Shown here: piece by piece, positions 50,947-59,081 of the stretch
Layout of the letters: each line of letters opens with the position of its first letter
Position numbering within the stretch: position 1 is the stretch's first letter
Assembly (NCBI GenBank): GCA_900551245.1
Contig: URVC01000012.1
Coordinates: 19,113 to 83,112, forward strand
DNA: 64,000 nt
From: an uncultured bacterium
GTDB taxonomy: Bacteria > Verrucomicrobiota > Lentisphaeria > Victivallales > Victivallaceae
Reading direction: 5' to 3'
Notes under the pieces: model-generated
What the model saw: only the letters and a program-made list of their open reading frames with translations
Databases searched by the model: none
Told to the model about the DNA's origin: nothing
Made by a program: the position numbers and the translations under genes

Positions 50947-51951
50947 TTACACGTCTCCTTTGTTTGGTGATTTCGGGTATGAGATTCTATTCGCACTGCT
51001 CTCGCGGCTGACCAGCCGGGTGGGCAGAATTTCCGTTTTCGCCGGCGCCTCGGCCGGACCGGTGACGATCGCCGCAATCCGGTCAACCGCCTCCCGGTCG
51101 GGATGCGCCACCGAGGTGAGCGTCGGAATCGCATAGGCGCAGGCGCTGTCGTCGTCGAAACCGGCGACCGCGATATCCGCCGGGATCGAAATTCCATGTT
51201 CATGCGCATAGCGGTAGAATCCAAGCGCCATGCGGTCGGTGTCGAAGAAAGCGGCGTCGATCCCCAGCTGCCGCAGTTTCAGCCCGGCCTGATAACCGTG
51301 GCGAAAGTCCAGCCCCTCGGTCTCGATGGTGAAGGTCTCCACCGCCGGATTCGCCTCGACTGCGGCGTGGAATCCGGAGTGGCGCCCCACCGCGGCGGGG
51401 GAGGAAACGTGGGCAATCCGGCGGGCGCCGGCATGGATCAGTTCATGAACCGCGGCGCGGATTCCGCTCGGCCGGTCGATGAGAAGATTGTCGAATCCCT
51501 CCAGCCCGGGGCCGCAGTCGAGAAAGAGGAACCGCAACGGATAGCCGCGCAGTTTTGCCGCGTCCCACGGCGCCGGCCAGGAGAGGAAGATCACATGACT
51601 GACCAGCCCGTTCCATTCGCGCAGCAGATTTTCCAGCTCCCCGAAGGTGCCGGGCAGAGCACCGACCAGCGTATGCAACCCGCGAATCCGGAACGCCTCT
51701 TCGAGCATACGCATCCGCCGCTGGCCGGCCTCGGTGCCGCCGATGGAACCGGTGACGACGCCGACAATCCGGCTGGAGCGCTGCTTCAGGCTGCGCGCGG
51801 CGGCATTCGGCACATACCGGAGCGCCCGGGCGGCGGCCAGGACCCGTTCGGCCACTTCGCCGCGCACCGGACCTGCGCCGCGCAAAGCCCGTCCGGCGGT
51901 CCGGATCGAAACCCCCGCTTTCTCCGCCACATCTTTCAGCGTCGCCGCCAT
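50947..51951 (-). CDS. LacI-family regulator of the oxidoreductase gene
   Basis: From ATG 51951 (AAGGAG 5 bases upstream) this is 334 residues: HTH MAATLKDVAEKAGVSIRTAGRALRG, hinge ARSLKQRSSRIVGVV, and an effector domain with AVHELIHAGARRIAHVSSP and IPADIAVAGFDDDSACAYAIPTLTSVAHP. A longer frame to 51990 would take in its operator and is rejected. It heads a two-gene operon with the Gfo/Idh/MocA gene. A CG-centred palindrome lies just after the transcript start, so it probably represses itself and the oxidoreductase. The effector is likely a sugar or inositol. Confidence 0.9.
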   Translation of the reverse strand: MAATLKDVAEKAGVSIRTAGRALRGAGPVRGEVAERVLAAARALRYVPNAAARSLKQRSSRIVGVVTGSIGGTEAGQRRMRMLEEAFRIRGLHTLVGALPGTFGELENLLREWNGLVSHVIFLSWPAPWDAAKLRGYPLRFLFLDCGPGLEGFDNLLIDRPSGIRAAVHELIHAGARRIAHVSSPAAVGRHSGFHAAVEANPAVETFTIETEGLDFRHGYQAGLKLRQLGIDAAFFDTDRMALGFYRYAHEHGISIPADIAVAGFDDDSACAYAIPTLTSVAHPDREAVDRIAAIVTGPAEAPAKTEILPTRLVSRESSANRISYPKSPNKGDV

Positions 51952-51975
51952 GCAAACTCCTTTGCAACCCCATTG

Positions 51976-51989
51976 TGCCATCGTTGGCA
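51976..51989. promoter_or_regulatory. Candidate operator of the LacI-type regulator
   Basis: TGCCATCGTTGGCA is a 14-bp palindrome with one mismatched pair and a central CG, typical of LacI-family operators. It covers about +3 to +16 of the transcript of the adjacent regulator gene. Confidence 0.6.
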
Positions 51990-51993
51990 TTCA

Positions 51994-52026
51994 TGTATAG
52001 TATACACGTCCGGCAATAAATTTCAA
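51994..52026 (-). promoter_or_regulatory. Promoter of the LacI-oxidoreductase operon
   Basis: On the - strand TTGAAA (52021-52026), 16-base spacer, TATACT (51999-52004). The -10 lies inside a second palindrome, TGTATAGTATACA (51994-52006). Confidence 0.75.
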
Positions 52027-52140
52027 CTGAAAAAGAGAAAAATCCTGAAAAAATTCAGCCGCCGGGATTTTCCTCCGGGGGGGCGGCAGGGGCACTCCCG
52101 GGAGATCGTTTCCGGGAGAGAGACGGCATCGCCGTCGGGA

Positions 52141-53247
52141 CTATTGCTCCGCCTTCAGCAGCAGTGTGGGAATCTCGATCTTGCGGGGCGGACTGATTTT
52201 GTCGCGCAAACGCAGTTCGATCAATTCGCAGATGCGGTCCGAGAGCTGGGTGTAATCGACACAGCTGGTCGTGATTTTCGGGTACCAGTATTGGAGTTCC
52301 CGGAAATGCCCCTCGCCGGAAAGCAGGAGATCGTGTCCGGGTCGCCTCCCGAATTCCGGCGCGATGGAAGCCACCCCCTGGGCGACGATGTCATTGTGAC
52401 AGATCACAGCTTCGGCATTGTTCAGCGCCTCGTGATCGGCCTGCAGGAGTTCACGGGTCAGCTCGAACTCGCGGAACATATTGAAGTCATTCACATTCTT
52501 CAGCGAGAGGATCCGCCCGGAGCAGTCCGGGTGCGAACTCAGCGCCCGCTTGAATCCCTCCAGTTTCATTTCCGCATCATACCCGTAGAATTCGGGGCGC
52601 AGAGCCTTGATGTTGCAGCTGGAGATGAACAGGAATTTGCGTTTCCCCATGGAGTAAAAATACTCGAAGAGCTGTTCGATCTGGTTGTCGTTGCGCCAGA
52701 ACAGGAAATCAAATTCCGTGTCGATGCCGGTAAAATCGCCGTGGCGGCGCACCTCCTCGGCGGAATAGACTTCGATCAGCGGCAGGTTGCGCCGGAACAA
52801 CGTATCGCACATCAGATTGTTGAGCTGTCCGAAATTGATCAGGCAATCCAGTTCAAGCAGACGGGAGTTCCAGTCATCGCGGGCATCTTCGTTATTGACC
52901 CGGAGAATTTCCAGAGACATATTCAACCGGGAATCCAGGACGCTTTCGAGATTGCACAGAAACCGCTGGATCAGCGGGTTGGCGGTAACGCCAAGCACCG
53001 GCAGCCGGCAATCCTCGCCGAAGACAAAACCGACCTTGCTGTGACGCTGCGCATTCCGGCGCATCAGGACGCCGCCGATGTGAGGTCGATAGTTAAGTTC
53101 GAGCATTGCCCGTTTCACGCGATACCGCGTTTCCCGGGAGATCGGAAACACCTCCGTGCCGTTGATGAAGCTGGACACGGTTGTCGTCGAGACCTTCGCC
53201 ATTCGAGCAATCGTATTGATATTAATTTTTGCAGTCTCGCCATCCAT
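52141..53247 (-). CDS. LacI-family transcriptional regulator
   Basis: The 368-residue protein has an N-terminal LacI HTH (INTIARMAKVSTTTVSSFINGTEVFPISRETRYRVKRAMLELNYRPH) and a diverged effector domain: ADHEALNNAEAVICHNDIVAQGVAS and HDLLLSGEGHFRELQYWYPKITT. It is a little longer than usual and its binding-protein half is less like GalR than the other two regulators in the window. It stands alone behind a strong promoter with two TTCCATCG boxes in its leader. The target could be the secreted glycosidase operon upstream on the same strand, but that is only by proximity. Confidence 0.85.
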   Translation of the reverse strand: MDGETAKININTIARMAKVSTTTVSSFINGTEVFPISRETRYRVKRAMLELNYRPHIGGVLMRRNAQRHSKVGFVFGEDCRLPVLGVTANPLIQRFLCNLESVLDSRLNMSLEILRVNNEDARDDWNSRLLELDCLINFGQLNNLMCDTLFRRNLPLIEVYSAEEVRRHGDFTGIDTEFDFLFWRNDNQIEQLFEYFYSMGKRKFLFISSCNIKALRPEFYGYDAEMKLEGFKRALSSHPDCSGRILSLKNVNDFNMFREFELTRELLQADHEALNNAEAVICHNDIVAQGVASIAPEFGRRPGHDLLLSGEGHFRELQYWYPKITTSCVDYTQLSDRICELIELRLRDKISPPRKIEIPTLLLKAEQ

Positions 53248-53260
53248 TTGCTTACAATCG

Positions 53261-53286
53261 TTCCATCGTTAGAATATCTTCCATCG
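53261..53286. repeat. Two TTCCATCG boxes in the LacI-type gene leader
   Basis: TTCCATCG occurs at 53261-53268 and 53279-53286, 18 bases apart, between the -10 and the start codon of the LacI-type gene. Candidate operator half-sites. Confidence 0.4.
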
Positions 53287-53290
53287 AGCT

Positions 53291-53319
53291 AAGATAATAG
53301 TCTGAGCAGAGTTTGTCAA
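53291..53319 (-). promoter_or_regulatory. Promoter of the LacI-type gene at 52141
   Basis: On the - strand TTGACA (53314-53319), 17-base spacer, TATCTT (53291-53296). Confidence 0.7.
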
Positions 53320-53641
53320 GCCGGCCGCAGAACAAAATAAAAATGCGGACGGTGTGCGTGAATTCCATCGGGGAATGCCCTGTACCACACAGCGGCTTCC
53401 GCAGAGCTTCCCTGTCCATCGATTCCGGCAAATCCGCTCCGGGCTTCCGGGAATCTCCTGGTTTTCCAGAAATCACTTCCCGTTCAGCCCCGGGAACGAA
53501 CGGTTCCATGATACAACGAATTACACAGTGAATCATCAAAAAGTCACTCAGGCACCGCCATAATCGTTTTTCCGCTGGCTATGGCAGCAAAGTTTTTCTG
53601 CGCCTTGTTTCCACACTTGTTTTTTTTTCGCCGGAAAAAGA
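53320..53641. other. Intergenic region, no gene seen
   Basis: About 320 bases between the LacI-type promoter and the terminator of the glycosidase operon. Only short open frames without ribosome sites; no RNA gene, IS end or clear repeat recognised. Confidence 0.5.
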
Positions 53642-53670
53642 GCCGGCGGCGCAGGATTCTCCTGCCGGTG
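53634..53670 (-). terminator. Probable terminator of the secreted glycosidase operon
   Basis: On the - strand, CACCGGCAGGA then TCCTGCGCCGCCGGC form a GC-rich stem (GCAGGA-GAA-TCCTGC core, with flanking CCGG pairing) followed by TCTTTTTCC. It lies 14 bases after the stop at 53684. Confidence 0.6.
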
Positions 53671-53683
53671 TCACGGGTGGATG

Positions 53684-56416
53684 CTATGGTCGGACAATTT
53701 CATAGAAGAATGTCCCATATTCCAACGATGACGTGTCAAGCTGAAAGAAAAGAGTTCCATCTTTCCATTCGCCGGAGAGTTCTTTTTCCCGGGTCCCATT
53801 GAAATTGAGGGCGTAAATTTTCGGAGCGGCGGGGCATTTGAGCTCAAGGGAGAATTTCGCAGAGCGGATCAACATTGGGAAAGTTCCGTAGTCGATAGCC
53901 GCGTCGAAAAATTCATTGTTGAAAACCGTACCTTCCGCGGCAGAACTGGTGGCGTGAATCAACAGAATTCGCCGGCTCTCCCGCAGAGGAGCCGCATCAA
54001 GAGAGGCGGCGCAGAAAGCGGCAGGAGTTGAACTGGAACGAATTGTCAGCGCCCCCAGCGGGAACGGGATGTTCTTCTTAACAACAGCCCCCTCCAGTCT
54101 GGGCGTTACAATCGCCATGGTTTGATTTTGCGTATCGAACGTAAGTTCTCCGGTTTCGCTCTGAAAAATTCCCCTCACCGGATCGGTGCGATTGCCGGCT
54201 GGTAGAATTTTTTTCTGCTGCATTTGCCGCCAGGCGGAAGCCAGTGCATGTCTGCCGGAGCTGGGACTCATGGCAGCAAGCGACGCAAAGTACTCTGTAC
54301 TGACGGTCGGAGTAAAGTACTGCGGAGTGATCGTAAGATCAGCCTGACGTGATGTGCCAGGATAGCAGGTCCCGATTTTCGTAAGCATGGCGAACGCGTT
54401 GTATCCGGAACCGGGAGCACAGAGAATTTCCGGCGAATTTACCATTGCAGGCGAAACTGCGATTGCGATCTCATGTTCCGCTTCGGCGACGTCTCCACGC
54501 TGCCATGCCAGAGCGGCAATGACCTCATTTGCCCGAACCATCGGGTGAAAGTGACTGCTGAAACTGCCCGGCGCGGAAGGTGCATAATAGAGCATGGCCG
54601 TATTGGTATGTTCTACAAGCATATCCCACCCCTGCAATGCCGCAATTCCACCGATGCCGAGCCCGCCCTCATGGCTGAAGCGCGCATATGGCAGATAAGA
54701 GTATTCTGTCAGGAGGAACGGTTTGCCCGGCATGCGGGTCATTGCGGCCTGTCCGAGCCAGCCACCATTAGATTTAATGGAACTCTGGCGGGAGAGGCGA
54801 AATTCTTTGCCACGTACCCAGGGATACGCCGCGACCTTCTGCCGGTATGGCATGGAAAGCGGCTGCGCAACGCCAAAAGGAGCACCGCAGTAGATGTGCA
54901 TTGCCACTGCTGACATTTCACTGCGGGCGGGAATCTCCATCAGACGCAGAGACATGTCGTAGTTGGTAACAAGTCCGCGAAATCCGATTCTCTTCAGTTC
55001 TCCAAGATAAAAACGGTTCATATCCGCCATCATATCCAGGAGAAACTTCCGGGCGTCTTCCGACTCTTTCCCTGTTCCTGCAAGCAATTGCAGCGTCAAA
55101 TCCGAACGATATTGCGGATATGCCTTGCGCCAGTATGGAGAGAGAATGGCCACATGGTGCGGCCGGATATCCTGTTCATTGAAGAGTGTGATTCCGATAC
55201 ATTGCGGATCGTCTTTTAAACGGGTCCCGGTGTAAGGATTGACCCGGGAAAGCAGAAATTCTGCTCCGGCGCTCCAGTTTTTCCGGTATCGGTTATCAAA
55301 ATAAAGTTGATAGATGCTCCATTTGTCTGCTGGTGGATCCGGATAGAAATTGCTCCAGCCCATTTTGCTGTTCGCCACATCCAGCAGGATGTAAATTCCC
55401 CGATCCCGCAGACATTTGATAAACCAGTCATACCGCTGGAGCATCTCCTTGTCTGCGGGGAGAGTCTCTACATTATACGGCAGCTTGTCAGCATCGAACG
55501 ATCTTTTTTCCCATGCATGCGGATCTGCGTAACGCCCGCAGAGAGCTTGATCCAGATAGTGGAAGCGAACCAGATTCATTCCACGTATCCGGATGGTTTC
55601 GGCAAGTTCCTCCAGTTCATCCCTGGTCATTTCATAAAAGTTGCTTTCCCACCCGGTTATCATGAGGTTGCTTCCTCGAAACCGGATCGCTTTTTCCGGT
55701 TCTGTTTCAAAAGCGAGTTTTCCTGCTTGATTTACGATCACCCGTCCCTGACGATCAATATGAAACCGGGGGAACTGAACGGAAAGATCGAGAGCCGTTC
55801 CCGGTTTGATCTTCACCATGTCAAGCCTCACCCGCCAGTCAACCGGATTGCGGAATTTCCGCCGTTGAGCTGCCCAGTCGATGCGATCCATGTTCACGGG
55901 ACGCCATTCCGAGCCCTGCGTCACTTCATAAACCCCATGGTGAATTTTCCGGTATGGGACCTCTCCACAGAAAAATTTCCAGCCGGCCGCCCCGGCCAGA
56001 ACGCGGACCGCCAGCAGATTTCGACCTTTTTTTACCGGCAGATTGAAGACGTGATTTTCCGGAGAAAACTGCTGTTCCCTGTTACCTCCGGTAAGAGTGG
56101 AATAGACGGCTTCTCCATTCAGACGGCATTCAAACCACCAGTCGGCAGCCATGCCGATCTGCATGACTCCATCGCGCCCGGATTCAAATTCATTGTAGAA
56201 GACAGCCGCAGATTTTGCCGGCGCCTTCCCCAGATCATACGAGTCATTGAACAGAAGAATCTTTTCGGTGTTACGTGGGATTTCAGTAAACGAGATGTTC
56301 CCGACTGACTTCCGCAGCAGATGCCATTCCACATTCAGTGAATAAGGAACCCTTCCGGCGGCAAGCCCCCAGGCAAGGCTCGACAAACAAAGAAGTAGAA
56401 CAATTCGCAACATCAT
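53684..56416 (-). CDS. Secreted glycoside hydrolase, clan GH-A (GH2/GH5-like)
   Basis: The 910-residue protein has a signal peptide (about 1-20). A beta-sandwich region follows (about 25-240; FECRLNGEAVYS and RNLLAVRVLAGAAGWKFF resemble GH2-type sugar-binding domains). A TIM barrel (about 245-640) carries a likely acid/base Glu414 in ITLFNEQD and a likely nucleophile Glu571 in FLLTEYSYLP, the Asn-Glu and Glu pair of clan GH-A. Beta-rich domains end the protein. It would act on a glycan in the periplasm or outside. It shares a transcript with a small secreted protein and a prepilin-like protein (overlap ATGA). Base composition is clearly lower in GC than neighbouring operons. The exact family and substrate are open. 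Confidence 0.75.
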   Translation of the reverse strand: MMLRIVLLLCLSSLAWGLAAGRVPYSLNVEWHLLRKSVGNISFTEIPRNTEKILLFNDSYDLGKAPAKSAAVFYNEFESGRDGVMQIGMAADWWFECRLNGEAVYSTLTGGNREQQFSPENHVFNLPVKKGRNLLAVRVLAGAAGWKFFCGEVPYRKIHHGVYEVTQGSEWRPVNMDRIDWAAQRRKFRNPVDWRVRLDMVKIKPGTALDLSVQFPRFHIDRQGRVIVNQAGKLAFETEPEKAIRFRGSNLMITGWESNFYEMTRDELEELAETIRIRGMNLVRFHYLDQALCGRYADPHAWEKRSFDADKLPYNVETLPADKEMLQRYDWFIKCLRDRGIYILLDVANSKMGWSNFYPDPPADKWSIYQLYFDNRYRKNWSAGAEFLLSRVNPYTGTRLKDDPQCIGITLFNEQDIRPHHVAILSPYWRKAYPQYRSDLTLQLLAGTGKESEDARKFLLDMMADMNRFYLGELKRIGFRGLVTNYDMSLRLMEIPARSEMSAVAMHIYCGAPFGVAQPLSMPYRQKVAAYPWVRGKEFRLSRQSSIKSNGGWLGQAAMTRMPGKPFLLTEYSYLPYARFSHEGGLGIGGIAALQGWDMLVEHTNTAMLYYAPSAPGSFSSHFHPMVRANEVIAALAWQRGDVAEAEHEIAIAVSPAMVNSPEILCAPGSGYNAFAMLTKIGTCYPGTSRQADLTITPQYFTPTVSTEYFASLAAMSPSSGRHALASAWRQMQQKKILPAGNRTDPVRGIFQSETGELTFDTQNQTMAIVTPRLEGAVVKKNIPFPLGALTIRSSSTPAAFCAASLDAAPLRESRRILLIHATSSAAEGTVFNNEFFDAAIDYGTFPMLIRSAKFSLELKCPAAPKIYALNFNGTREKELSGEWKDGTLFFQLDTSSLEYGTFFYEIVRP

Positions 56417-56913
56417 GGTTGCACCTCACAGCGAAAACCGGAATAGAAGACAACACCGCTTGTTTGTTGGAGTCCGATCGATAGAAAGACGCGCTCGGCA
56501 TCCGCGGGGATTGCAGCAGACACTTTTGCAGCTTTCCAGCGATACGTACCAAAGCGACAATGCGCGGGAAGATTCTCAAAATATTTCACGGAACCGTCAC
56601 TCCGGACAACAACAATCATCAGTTTGACACCAAGATAACTTTTCGCCGGCTCTGCAACATCTTCCGTCCGGATCAATGCGGTCACTGTCAACCTTTTGCC
56701 CTGCAGAGTCTTCGCATCGAGCATGGCATTGGACATTGCAGAAGAGGTTGCATTTGTGTTTTCTATTTTGATAACCTCTCGTTTTTCCGGCCCGGGTTCC
56801 TGTTGAATGGTCAAAAATTTTCCTGTCCCGCTCCATTTCAGCGGCATGTCTGAAGAAGCCGGGCAATTTACGGCCAGCAAAGCGAACAGGAAAGAAAATA
56901 CCAACAGTTTCAT
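56413..56913 (-). CDS. Small secreted beta-sandwich protein, possibly carbohydrate-binding
   Basis: From ATG 56913 (GAGGAG 7 bases upstream) this is 166 residues: a signal peptide (LLVFSFLFALLAVNCPAS), then an all-beta pattern (KRLTVTALIRTEDV, VKLMIVVVRSDGSVKYF, and a final GVVFYSGFRCEV) like the jelly-roll carbohydrate-binding modules that describe a ligand-bound 'treatment' strand. I do not recognise a family. The frame also opens at 56928, overlapping the previous stop, but the ribosome site favours 56913. Between the prepilin-like gene and the glycosidase in one operon. Confidence 0.6.
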   Translation of the reverse strand: MKLLVFSFLFALLAVNCPASSDMPLKWSGTGKFLTIQQEPGPEKREVIKIENTNATSSAMSNAMLDAKTLQGKRLTVTALIRTEDVAEPAKSYLGVKLMIVVVRSDGSVKYFENLPAHCRFGTYRWKAAKVSAAIPADAERVFLSIGLQQTSGVVFYSGFRCEVQP

Positions 56914-56927
56914 TTTCCATCTCCTCA

Positions 56928-57743
56928 TTAAAGTTTGATCAAGTCGTCGGAAAACAGACGGCCTCCAGAGAAACGAAATCCTTCAATGTGTCCGTCAACA
57001 AAAGTCAGATTGGTTCTCAGTTCATGGTTCCATCCCCAGGAGTATTGATGATTCGGAGGGTGGATCTCATGTTGTGCATAAGGATAACACCCTCGGTATT
57101 GTGTTGGATTGCTGTTGGAGCCGACATTCCGATAGTTTGTTTCTCCAAACAGCGCCGATCCATTCTTGATGGTGAAAAACTTGCGGTATTGGACCTGACT
57201 GCCCGTACTGTCGAAATAGAGCCAGCCGCCGCTTTTTGCAGCTCCTGATACAGCCAGCCACGCGGGTCTGATCGTCGGCAAGTAGGTCGTCTGATAATAC
57301 AGTGCCGTGTTGTTCCCGCCGGACCAGCCGATGGATGCGTGGGCGTCTTTCGGAACGGCCGGACAGTAGTAGAGCCCTCCCGGCTCTTTTTTCTGCCATG
57401 TCTCGTAATTGTCATAATCCGCCGTCTGTTTCAAATAACGGTTTATATGATGGATATGCTGTGCATTGTTCAGGCACCGGGGAAGCCAGTCCGCAAAATC
57501 CGAGACATAAAGCATCAAACCGTTATAAATCTGCTTTTGATTGTTGGTGCATGTGATTGAGCGCGCTTTGCTTCTGGCCTTGTTCAACGTCGGCAGCAGC
57601 ATCGCCGCCAGAATGGCGATGATCGCAATTACGATAAGCAATTCGATAAGCGTAAAATTGTGGATCTTTCCCGGAGATGGATCGAAACACCTGCTCAGCC
57701 ATCTGGGTCCTACAACTCGTGCCGGTTTGAAATGCTGCTTCAT
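56928..57743 (-). CDS. Prepilin-type N-terminal motif protein (DUF1559-like pseudopilin)
   Basis: From ATG 57743 this is 271 residues with a basic leader, then FTLIELLIVIAIIAILAAML and LPTLNKARSKA, the type II secretion/type IV pseudopilin methylation site and helix. The C-terminal domain (VDGHIEGFR, 'WNHELRTNLTFVDGH') matches the large prepilin-like families common in Lentisphaerota and Planctomycetota. The residue before the cleavage site is Asn, not Gly. Adjacent start codons at 57746 and 57743 are both possible. It heads the operon with the secreted protein and glycosidase, so it may display or help export them. Confidence 0.85.
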   Translation of the reverse strand: MKQHFKPARVVGPRWLSRCFDPSPGKIHNFTLIELLIVIAIIAILAAMLLPTLNKARSKARSITCTNNQKQIYNGLMLYVSDFADWLPRCLNNAQHIHHINRYLKQTADYDNYETWQKKEPGGLYYCPAVPKDAHASIGWSGGNNTALYYQTTYLPTIRPAWLAVSGAAKSGGWLYFDSTGSQVQYRKFFTIKNGSALFGETNYRNVGSNSNPTQYRGCYPYAQHEIHPPNHQYSWGWNHELRTNLTFVDGHIEGFRFSGGRLFSDDLIKL

Positions 57744-57817
57744 CATCTGCCCCTTTCCGTTGCTGGGAGAATGGTGATACATGTTAAACGTGTATCGTAT
57801 ATCGAACCGTTGTCTAT

Positions 57818-57846
57818 ATTATACCGCAGTGAATATGGATTGTCAA
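57818..57846 (-). promoter_or_regulatory. Perfect consensus promoter of the prepilin-glycosidase operon
   Basis: On the - strand TTGACA (57841-57846), 17-base spacer, TATAAT (57818-57823): the exact sigma-70 consensus. The leader of about 70 bases contains repeated CGATA units (around 57792-57806) that could bind a repressor. Confidence 0.85.
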
Positions 57847-58093
57847 GAGCCATTTCGAAAAAAAAGGAATTTTCGGATATTTTACGGGCGTGCAACACTC
57901 TGCGCAAGCGAATCGCGCCAAGACATCCCCGCCTCCCGGAGGGATACCTCCAATCGTCGCCGGATGAATCCATTACACAGCAGAAGGAAATTGCACCGAT
58001 CTGACTTTCCCCTCCCCCCGCCGCCGGAAAGCGGCGAACATTGCGGAAATTTTCCACCGCAGGTACGGAGAGCCCTCGCGGGGCAGCCCCGGC
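57847..58093. other. Intergenic stretch, no gene seen
   Basis: About 250 bases between the consensus promoter and the end of the rpiR-type gene (about 350 bases without a gene in all). There are short GC hairpins near 58018-58040 and 58076-58092 without T runs; no clear terminator, RNA or repeat. Confidence 0.45.
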
Positions 58094-58936
58094 TCACCGG
58101 GTGGTTTCGAAGATCTGGAGAATGCGCTGCTCGGTCTGGCGCGGCGATTCCACCGCCATCAGAGAGCTCAAAAGATCGATCACCAGAAACTGCGCAACGG
58201 TGGAATCCATCGCCCCCAGCCGGAGGCGCTGTTCGTCCGCCGTCGTCGGCAGCACACAGACCGCGCTCTCCGCCAGCGGAGAGTGCAGATAGTTGGTCAA
58301 GGCGAGAATCGGTACGCCGCTCTTCTTCGTCACCTTGATGTTGTCGAGAACATACGGAGTGTCGCCGCTGAAGCTGATCAGAATCAGCAGATCCTCTTTT
58401 GAGAGGGTGGCGATCAGCGATCTGGCATACTCCGCGTCGTCCGGAAACATCGCGTAGTAGCCGATCCGCACCAGCTTGATGCGAAGATCCCGCGCCGCCA
58501 GCGCGGAGGAGCCGAAGCCGCAGACGACGATATGGCGCGCCTGCCGGATCTGTGAAACCGCCCGCTCCACCGTCTCCTCGTCCAGGTTGGCGAGCGTATC
58601 GTTGATCGTCCGGGTGAAGTTGAGCGCAAAGTTCCGCTTCAACTGTTCAAAACTCGTCGCCGGCTCCGCAATCTGCCGGTGTAACGTCCGCTTCGGATCG
58701 ATCAGTTCCGCCGCAATCCGGTTCTTCAAACTGGTGAACCCGTCGTAGCCGAGCTTCTGACACAGCCGCACCACCTGCGCGCTGTCGCAGTGACACCGCG
58801 CGGCGAATTCACTCACCTTCGCCTGCAGAACCTCCTCCGGAAAATTGACGATCCGCTCCGCAATCACCCGGTTGTTCCCGCTCAACTCCGAGAGCCGCTG
58901 GCGGATTTCCAGCTGAAATTTCGGCGTGAATTCCAT
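58094..58936 (-). CDS. RpiR/MurR-family transcriptional regulator
   Basis: The 280-residue protein has the RpiR HTH domain (about 1-77: NRVIAERIVNFPEEVLQAKVSEFAARCHCDSAQVVRLCQKLGYDGF). A SIS sugar-phosphate domain follows (about 120-255: ARHIVVCGFGSSALAARDLRIKLVRIGY and LLILISFSGDTPYVLDNI). It should sense a phosphosugar. Its gene is divergent from the PMI-ROK-GH42 operon. Its own -10 lies inside a perfect 15-bp palindrome, so it probably represses itself and perhaps the operon. GAGGGG precedes the ATG. Confidence 0.92.
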   Translation of the reverse strand: MEFTPKFQLEIRQRLSELSGNNRVIAERIVNFPEEVLQAKVSEFAARCHCDSAQVVRLCQKLGYDGFTSLKNRIAAELIDPKRTLHRQIAEPATSFEQLKRNFALNFTRTINDTLANLDEETVERAVSQIRQARHIVVCGFGSSALAARDLRIKLVRIGYYAMFPDDAEYARSLIATLSKEDLLILISFSGDTPYVLDNIKVTKKSGVPILALTNYLHSPLAESAVCVLPTTADEQRLRLGAMDSTVAQFLVIDLLSSLMAVESPRQTEQRILQIFETTR

Positions 58937-58960
58937 GATCCCCTCAAAACAATTGCTGTT

Positions 58961-58975
58961 CTATTTTGAAAATAG
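58961..58975. promoter_or_regulatory. Palindromic operator on the rpiR-type -10
   Basis: CTATTTTGAAAATAG is a perfect 15-bp inverted repeat. It contains the -10 (TATTTT on the - strand) of the regulator gene, an arrangement expected for autorepression. Confidence 0.7.
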
Positions 58976-58997
58976 CATTTTTTTTGTTTTTTGTCAA
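58969..58997 (-). promoter_or_regulatory. Promoter of the RpiR-type gene
   Basis: On the - strand TTGACA (58992-58997), 17-base spacer, TATTTT (58969-58974). Confidence 0.72.
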
Positions 58998-59005
58998 ACC
59001 GCCTC

Positions 59006-59034
59006 TTGCTTTTTCATTATAATTGTCGTATAAT
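59006..59034 (+). promoter_or_regulatory. Promoter of the PMI-ROK-GH42 operon
   Basis: TTGCTT (59006-59011), 17-base spacer, TATAAT (59029-59034), in a very AT-rich divergent region, 47 bases before the ATG at 59082. Confidence 0.7.
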
Positions 59035-59081
59035 ATTAATATAAACAATAAAATTGCAAAACCAAAAAAGGTGATTGTTTT

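Noticed and set aside
52084..52140. GC hairpins after the LacI-type gene at 52141 as a terminator
   Set aside because: GACGGC/GCCGTC stems are present but no T run follows on the coding strand.
58018..58092. Short hairpins after the rpiR-type gene as RNA gene or terminator
   Set aside because: Stems of 5-6 bp in GC-rich DNA without T run or conserved RNA features.
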